64,000 nucleotides of DNA from Novosphingobium sp. MD-1 (GTDB lineage: Bacteria; Pseudomonadota; Alphaproteobacteria; Sphingomonadales; Sphingomonadaceae). Below, piece after piece: positions 59,604 to 64,000 of the stretch; the stretch's first letter is position 1; every line of letters begins with the position of its first letter. Location: positions 1 through 64,000 of the forward strand of contig NZ_BBXA01000029.1 of NCBI RefSeq assembly GCF_001014975.1, written 5' to 3'. Position numbers and translations under genes: made by a program. The notes below the pieces were generated by a model. It had not been told where the DNA came from. It searched no databases and saw only the letters and a list, made by a program, of their open reading frames with translations.

Positions 59604-60674
59604 CTAATTGACTTGTAACTCGTGGAAGACGTCGCCACAGGCGCCGTAGATCTCGTCAAGGCAGTCAACGAGTGCGCGAACCTGGGCATCCCATGTATCG
59701 TCATCCTTGGCCAAAGTGGGCAAGCGTGGCCTGAAATGAACCAACTCATTTCGCGTACTGTAAACCAGTTTAGCGGATGCCGCATGCAAATCGTTGGGTG
59801 GCGAAGTCGCGCACATTGCGGCGTGGAGCGCCTTCAACGTCGATGATGAACACTCCCGGAGAATGGCTGCTAATGCTTCTTCCTCACGCGGCCGCCATGC
59901 CAGCTCTTTCTCAAGTAAAATCGCCAAGTCTCGAAGAGGTATATTTGTAGGAAAGGAGGAGGATAGTCTTTTTAGACGGGAAAGTGGATACATATTTTCA
60001 ATGCATCTATAGACCTCCAAATAAAAAGATTGCCAAGAGAAGGATAGCATACCTTGCAAAATCAAGGCGTACGGAAGATGCTTATTTCCTGTTTCAAATA
60101 TGCGCGCTAAGCTATTTCGAGTTTCCTTGGAAATAGGTAATGCGCCATGTTCATACGTATGGGCTAAGTAACTTCCCACCGACCTAACTATATCCTCTGT
60201 GAAAGAAAAATTATTATCCGCCCGGAAGCATAAAATATCCGGAAAAAGATTAGATATTTCTTCAAGATCATGGCCATTATAACCGGCTACACCATTGTAC
60301 CTTCCCTCCAACGCATCTCTGATTGTGGCGGCGCTTGCGACAGGATCTAAGTCGAGCTCTAACACTGCTAGGGCAAAGAGGCCGGGTGTTAAGTCACATA
60401 GCTCGAAGCCATCTACCACCGCAATCGACAGCCGAAAGCCTGCCATCAAATAATATCGAGATTCGTCAAGCGAAACCATCAGAGTGCGGCTATGCCGACC
60501 TAGGACGAGAGACTGCGATTCAGCCTTGGCCATCACGGCGATGTCGGCATCGTCACGCTTCTTAATCCATCGCCCCTTGTCAGGCGCGTCGATTGGCGTA
60601 CCAGCCTGCTCAGCAGACGCCATTAGTCTGCCAAAAAGAGCTTGGCTCATCTTAATCCTATTCCGCGTGGCCAT
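59604..60674 (-). CDS. HEPN-like protein paired with DGQHR-type gene
   Basis: A 356-aa AT-rich gene product. Near the C-terminus, TRNELVHFRPRL contains R308-N-E-L-V-H313, the R-x4-H signature of HEPN ribonucleases, with a following helix ALVDCLDEIYGACGDV. The rest (residues about 1-280) is unrecognised, with mixed beta and helical segments (SQSLVLGRHSRTLMVSLDES, YYLMAGFRLSIAVVDGFELC). The ATG at 60674 lies 4 nt after the DGQHR-type stop, so it forms an operon. HEPN proteins next to sensor-like partners are frequent in abortive-infection and toxin-antitoxin systems; that function is inferred here. Confidence 0.6.
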   Translation of the reverse strand: MATRNRIKMSQALFGRLMASAEQAGTPIDAPDKGRWIKKRDDADIAVMAKAESQSLVLGRHSRTLMVSLDESRYYLMAGFRLSIAVVDGFELCDLTPGLFALAVLELDLDPVASAATIRDALEGRYNGVAGYNGHDLEEISNLFPDILCFRADNNFSFTEDIVRSVGSYLAHTYEHGALPISKETRNSLARIFETGNKHLPYALILQGMLSFSWQSFYLEVYRCIENMYPLSRLKRLSSSFPTNIPLRDLAILLEKELAWRPREEEALAAILRECSSSTLKALHAAMCATSPPNDLHAASAKLVYSTRNELVHFRPRLPTLAKDDDTWDAQVRALVDCLDEIYGACGDVFHELQVN

Positions 60675-60678
60675 GCGT

Positions 60679-61908
60679 TTATGATCGCCAGCAGGTTTCC
60701 AAACTTGGCACTTCAAAGTTTTCTTCGATGAGAACCTTGAAGGCGCTCTCGAAGAATGAACGCTCCCAACGACCAACTGCCGAGGTTGGCCTCTTGCTTG
60801 CTTTCTCCGCCAGAGTGTCCAAAGATAGAAAAGATCCCAGATTATCAGCTGATAAGTTATCCAATTTTTCTCTGAGGCGGGCAAATGAAGATGACAACTT
60901 TGTCAAGCGATCGTCACTTTCCTGTTCAGTTTTGTCCATCCCGATGCGGCCTAGGACATAAATTGCGCATGCCACAATGAAGCCAATACGAGACGGTTGG
61001 GTATCAAATATGTTTCGACCTCGCGCATATTCTCGCCGGTTCTTTGATTTATCAGCATCACCGTTATCCAAAATGATTTCTGGCGCCGGATCGAACCGTG
61101 AAAACGCCAGATCAAGATCAACCATTATCTGGATGACAGGATAAAAATATTTGTCATACTTTTTAGACATTAATGCTTCCGCCATATCAAGGCGGGAAAA
61201 CTCATCGGCCAAACTCTCCTGAGTGTCCACTTCAGTCCGGCGCAGGCCAAATGCTATATACGCTTCAATCAAACTGTCGGCGCTAAATTCTCCACCCTTC
61301 CACCGCCGTTCCTTTTCGCCGAGAAAACGACCAAATTTAATATTTTCAGAAAGACCTTTCACAAGAGGCTCGTAGACGACCTGCAATTGCTGCTTAAGGT
61401 TCCATGGAACCTGTCCGGTATTCAAGATTAGCATCCGGTAAATCAAACTGTCGGTGCTCTGAGCAGCCCAAAGCTCAACTCGCATGCAGCGGCTCTTAGT
61501 TGCTTCATTTAGGGCAACAGCCTCACGGAGGGCGGTTGTGCGCTGCATCCCATCGATGATCGCCAAACTATCACCTTGCTTGGTAGCAAGCTGCTCCAGC
61601 GCATCCCGCCAGCTGGTTTCTTCCAAGGCTTCCAGCAATTCCTGACCCGGTACAACGCCTATGACAACAGGAGGCAAAATGGCACCACGATTGATATCGT
61701 CGACCATTCGCGCACGAATTCTCCGACCGGATGCTGTTTTAAGAGCCTCCCGCTGATGGCTAAGGCCACCGCGCTGCTGGTAGGCGGTCTCAATCAAGTC
61801 AAGATAGCGCCCGACTGTGGTCTCCGTCATTACCGACCAGCAATTCACTCGGCTGTCGAAGAGCTTGCTAACGTTGGACGGTGATGCTTCTTCAGAATCC
61901 AGAACCAT
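60679..61908 (-). CDS. DGQHR/ParB-N-like domain protein
   Basis: A 409-aa protein. The N-terminal core is ARMVDDINRGAILPPVVIGV, LAIIDGMQRTTALREAVALN (residues 115-134; DGxQR signature at 119-123) and RMLILNTGQVPWNLKQQLQV (158-177). This is the DGQHR/DndB- and DUF262-like fold, used in DNA-modification or phage-defence proteins. The C-terminal helical half (LTKLSSSFARLREKLDNLSA; FFESAFKVLIEENF) has no clear homology. The start follows AAGGTAGAGA. It is followed within 4 nt by the HEPN-like gene. Confidence 0.65.
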   Translation of the reverse strand: MVLDSEEASPSNVSKLFDSRVNCWSVMTETTVGRYLDLIETAYQQRGGLSHQREALKTASGRRIRARMVDDINRGAILPPVVIGVVPGQELLEALEETSWRDALEQLATKQGDSLAIIDGMQRTTALREAVALNEATKSRCMRVELWAAQSTDSLIYRMLILNTGQVPWNLKQQLQVVYEPLVKGLSENIKFGRFLGEKERRWKGGEFSADSLIEAYIAFGLRRTEVDTQESLADEFSRLDMAEALMSKKYDKYFYPVIQIMVDLDLAFSRFDPAPEIILDNGDADKSKNRREYARGRNIFDTQPSRIGFIVACAIYVLGRIGMDKTEQESDDRLTKLSSSFARLREKLDNLSADNLGSFLSLDTLAEKASKRPTSAVGRWERSFFESAFKVLIEENFEVPSLETCWRS

Positions 61909-62024
61909 TCTCTACCTTTCGGACCAGGTCGCTGCTCTTCTAATCAGCCTTTTTTATCAATGTCGAGGAGATGTCGCCGATCCCTCTCGAGGCACGCGTT
62001 GGGCGCCACGCATCGACGAACCGT

Positions 62025-62134
62025 CCCTGTATTGAAAACGAGCATTTTCAATACAGGGAAGTGAGCTGTTTCGAAAAATAGCTTGCTCCTAATTTCGATA
62101 CAATACATAATTCGTGACATATTTTCAATACAGG
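62025..62134. repeat. Resolvase res-like site with inverted and direct repeats
   Basis: CCCTGTATTGAAAA (62025-62038) and TTTTCAATACAGGG (62045-62058) form a perfect 14-bp inverted repeat around CGAGCA. A third copy of the right arm, TTTTCAATACAGG, lies at 62122-62134, just before the resolvase start. A related GATACAATACATAATTCG element is at 62097-62114. Spacing and position fit resolvase binding subsites I-III upstream of tnpR-type genes. Confidence 0.75.
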
Positions 62135-62140
62135 TGTGTC

Positions 62141-62716
62141 ATGTCGCGCGTATTTGCATATTGCCGTGTCAGCACGGTTGAACAAACCCACGAAAACCAG
62201 GTTCTCGAAATTCAGGCTGCGGGTTTCCAACTCGAACCGAGGCACATCGTCGCTGAGACGGTTTCAGGCTCGACGCCAGCAATGGAGCGGGAGGGCTTTC
62301 GCAAGCTGATGGACCGGCTCGACTGGGATGACGTTCTTGTCGTCACCAAGCTCGACCGTCTGGGGCGCAATGCGATGGATGTTCGCGCCACGGTCGAGAA
62401 GCTCGCTGAAATGCGTGTCCGGGTTCACTGCTTGGCATTGGGCGGTGTGGACCTGACCAGCCCCGCCGGCAAAATGACCATGGCGGTGATCGCAGCCGTC
62501 GCGGAGTTTGAACGCGACCTCTTGGTCGAGCGAACCCAAGCGGGCTTGTCGCGCGCGAAGGCGCAAGGGAAGAAACTGGGTCGTCCTAGCGCTCTGACGG
62601 TTGAGCAGCAGCAGGCCGTCCGCCGGCGGCGCAAAGAGGGGGCGTCGCTTGGTGAACTCGCGAAGGAGTTCGGGGTTAGCCGGTCCGCAATTCAGCGTGT
62701 TGAACGGGCGCAATGA
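62141..62716 (+). CDS. Serine recombinase (Tn3-resolvase/invertase family)
   Basis: A 191-aa small serine recombinase. The catalytic domain has VFAYCRVSTVEQTHENQ (nucleophile Ser11), VVTKLDRLGRNAMDVRATVE, GGVDLTSPAGKMTMAVIAAV and AEFERDLLVERTQAGLSRAK. The C-terminal HTH is GASLGELAKEFGVSRSAIQR. The ATG at 62141 gives the family length. It resolves or inverts DNA at the adjacent res-like repeats. No Tn3 transposase is present, so it may serve the integrative element (dimer resolution) or be a remnant of a transposon. Confidence 0.92.
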   Translation: MSRVFAYCRVSTVEQTHENQVLEIQAAGFQLEPRHIVAETVSGSTPAMEREGFRKLMDRLDWDDVLVVTKLDRLGRNAMDVRATVEKLAEMRVRVHCLALGGVDLTSPAGKMTMAVIAAVAEFERDLLVERTQAGLSRAKAQGKKLGRPSALTVEQQQAVRRRRKEGASLGELAKEFGVSRSAIQRVERAQ

Positions 62717-63072
62717 GCTGCGCCAGATGTGCGAGCAGTTCGACAGATGCGCTCTGGGTCATGAATTGGCCCAAGCTACTCGGCATTTAACCGGTCAGAG
62801 CTTGGTTCGCGATAATCTTGATTGCGGAAACGTACCTATTCGGGTTTGCTACGCCTTACGGTGCCCGAAACCCTGCAGCATCCAGGCTCGCCCGTAATTC
62901 GCGAAGTGAATGACAGTTTTTGGCGCCTTGGTGCACAAGGCTGAAGTTCCTGATTCGAGGAAAATTTAGAGAAGCATTTGTGCGCGCTTACCTTTCACCA
63001 ATTACGGGGCGGACGGGGGTTGTTGATCAGAGTTCCTGATGATGCCATCAGTGGAACTCGCAAGTTCCAGCG
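62717..63072. other. 356-bp intergenic stretch after the resolvase
   Basis: No gene is supported on either strand; short open frames lack ribosome sites and family resemblance. A 10-nt direct repeat AGTTCCTGAT occurs at 62945 and 63031, the second copy inside a stem-loop (63030-63059) just before the next gene. The region is more AT-rich than the core genome and probably contains the promoter of the ATPase gene. Confidence 0.5.
63030..63059 (+). promoter_or_regulatory. Stem-loop operator/attenuator before the GHKL ATPase gene
   Basis: GAGTTC-CTGATG (63030-63041), loop ATGC, then CATCAG-TG-GAACTC (63046-63059): a 12-bp stem with a 2-nt bulge, 13 nt upstream of the ATG at 63073. Part of it (AGTTCCTGAT) is repeated at 62945. 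It is a candidate autoregulatory operator or attenuator. Confidence 0.55.
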
Positions 63073-64000
63073 ATGATCACGATAGAAAAGCCTTCGATGA
63101 AACCCTGTGAGGACGAAGCCACCGCCGACGCGACACCGCATGCCTCGTCGCTCATTCAGAGCCTGCGAGATATTGGCTATTCCTGCGAAACGGCTCTGGC
63201 GGACGTTATCGACAACTCTATCACGGCCGGTGCGCGCAGGATAGAAATACTGTCCCAAGTAGATGGCGGTGATCCGGCCCTGGCCGTTCTCGACGACGGC
63301 ATGGGAATGACCCTTGCCGAGCTGATCGAGGCCATGCGTCCAGGCAGCAGAAATCCCCTTGCCGAAAGGGCCGGACACGATCTGGGGCGCTTCGGGCTGG
63401 GGCTAAAGAGTGCGAGCTTCTCGCAGTGCAAGCGACTCACCGTCGCTTCCCGCAGGGATGGCGTGTTCGTTGGCGCGACCTGGGATCTGGACGAGGTTGC
63501 CGCCACCAACAGGTGGGAGGTGCGCCTCCACTCCGAACCCGGCTCGATTCCGTGGGCCGACCGGCTTGGCAAAAACGGCACCCTCGTTGTCTGGCGCTCG
63601 CTCGACCGCCTGTCCGGCGGCCTCGATAACCAGCCACGCAAGCGCGCCGAGTATCTGAACCGGGCGATCGCGAGCGCGGAGCGGCACATCCGGCTCGTCT
63701 TTCACCGTTTCATGATGGAGGACCGGCCGGGTTTGGCCATCTCGCTGAATGGCCGCGATCTGGAACCCATCGATCCATTCGGCACCCGGTTTCCATCCCA
63801 TCAGGAAGACCGGCCAGACCGGCTGGAACTTGGCAATGGAGTCGTGGAATTCCAGTGTTTCACGCTGCCTCATCACAAATCCATATCCAGGGCCGACTGG
63901 GAAGACCTCGGTGGACCGGAGGGGCACCTTAGGACCCAGGGTTTTTATGTTTATCGTGGCCGCCGCCTGATCATCGCGGGAAGCTGGTTGGGCCTCGCCC
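63073..64000 (+). CDS. MORC/MutL-like GHKL ATPase, 3' end off the window
   Basis: The first 309 codons of a GHKL (Hsp90/MutL-fold) ATPase. Bergerat motifs: ALADVIDNSITAGARRIE (N48), VLDDGMGMTLAELIEAM (D75/G77/G79) and GRFGLGLKSASFSQC (105-119), the wording of prokaryotic MORC-like ATPases. The family is known from restriction-modification-type operons with Z1-domain, Vsr-like nuclease and methylase genes. Those partners would lie to the right, outside the window. The start is ATG 63073, or ATG 63097 with similar support. It lies in the mobile element after the resolvase, so a defence role is likely but inferred. Confidence 0.82.
   Translation, partial: MITIEKPSMKPCEDEATADATPHASSLIQSLRDIGYSCETALADVIDNSITAGARRIEILSQVDGGDPALAVLDDGMGMTLAELIEAMRPGSRNPLAERAGHDLGRFGLGLKSASFSQCKRLTVASRRDGVFVGATWDLDEVAATNRWEVRLHSEPGSIPWADRLGKNGTLVVWRSLDRLSGGLDNQPRKRAEYLNRAIASAERHIRLVFHRFMMEDRPGLAISLNGRDLEPIDPFGTRFPSHQEDRPDRLELGNGVVEFQCFTLPHHKSISRADWEDLGGPEGHLRTQGFYVYRGRRLIIAGSWLGLA

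Larger units (their letters stand above)
49099..64000 (+). mobile_element. Putative integrative element inserted at tRNA-Ser, right end outside window
   Basis: The stretch begins at the 3' end of tRNA-Ser and carries a tyrosine integrase, several unrecognised cargo genes and an AlpA-type excisionase. It also has a Rep-like and DUF927 replication module with iterons, a resolvase with res-like repeats, AT-rich genes and a GHKL ATPase. Gene content and uneven base composition differ from the core genes to the left. No second copy of the tRNA-Ser 3' end was noticed up to 64000, so the element either extends further or is composite. Confidence 0.75.

Overview
The window is GC-rich chromosomal DNA that looks like an alphaproteobacterium of the Sphingomonadaceae (Novosphingobium/Sphingobium type). 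Reasons: several TonB-dependent receptors, a MucR-type regulator, alphaproteobacterial tRNAs with encoded CCA ends, a receptor-amidohydrolase locus next to an AraC-controlled beta-oxidation set, and Fur-like TGCGAwTnATTCGCA boxes. This is inferred from gene content; no rRNA or other marker is present to fix the genus.

Layout. (1) 1-11.4 kb is an iron and redox locus. A siderophore receptor, a dedicated TonB and a PiuC-type hydroxylase lie on the minus strand. They diverge, across two Fur-like boxes, from a PepSY / DUF2271 / DUF4198 / ApbE operon, probably a flavinylated membrane ferric-reductase-type system. A second outer-membrane receptor and a dipeptidase follow. (2) 11.5-22.8 kb is core genome: TrmL, DUF1993, tRNA-Pro, tRNA-Ile2, a polysaccharide deacetylase with an unusual histidine-kinase-like protein, an Lrp regulator, a methyltransferase/XRE divergon, chorismate mutase, a polyprenyl diphosphate synthase, a translationally coupled periplasmic protein/lipoprotein pair and tRNA-Thr. 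(3) 22.8-35.5 kb looks like an acquired catabolic island. It starts with a frameshifted integrase remnant at tRNA-Thr and ends with a degraded IS5-type transposase. Between them are an amidohydrolase-receptor operon, an AraC regulator and a complete five-gene acyl-CoA activation/beta-oxidation operon. Two near-identical 21-bp sites lie upstream of the receptor and in the AraC/beta-oxidation divergent region. (4) 35.5-49 kb is core genome: NhaA, a DUF2520 protein, a complete MdtABC-type RND efflux operon with its outer-membrane factor, MucR, DUF1905 and a periplasmic cyclophilin.

(5) From tRNA-Ser (49.0 kb) to the right edge lies an integrative element whose far end is outside the window. It has an intact tyrosine integrase, a strong promoter with a hairpin-rich leader, several unrecognised secreted or membrane cargo proteins, and four TGAACCT iterons at one-helical-turn spacing. 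These are followed by an AlpA-type excisionase / HxH Rep-like / DUF927 P-loop ATPase module and a 34-bp perfect palindrome. The right part (59.6-64 kb) is partly AT-rich. It carries a DGQHR/ParB-like plus HEPN-like gene pair, a serine resolvase with a repeat-rich res-like site, and the start of a MORC/MutL-like GHKL ATPase. I consider these the best candidates for defence or conflict functions, and the likeliest place for something new.
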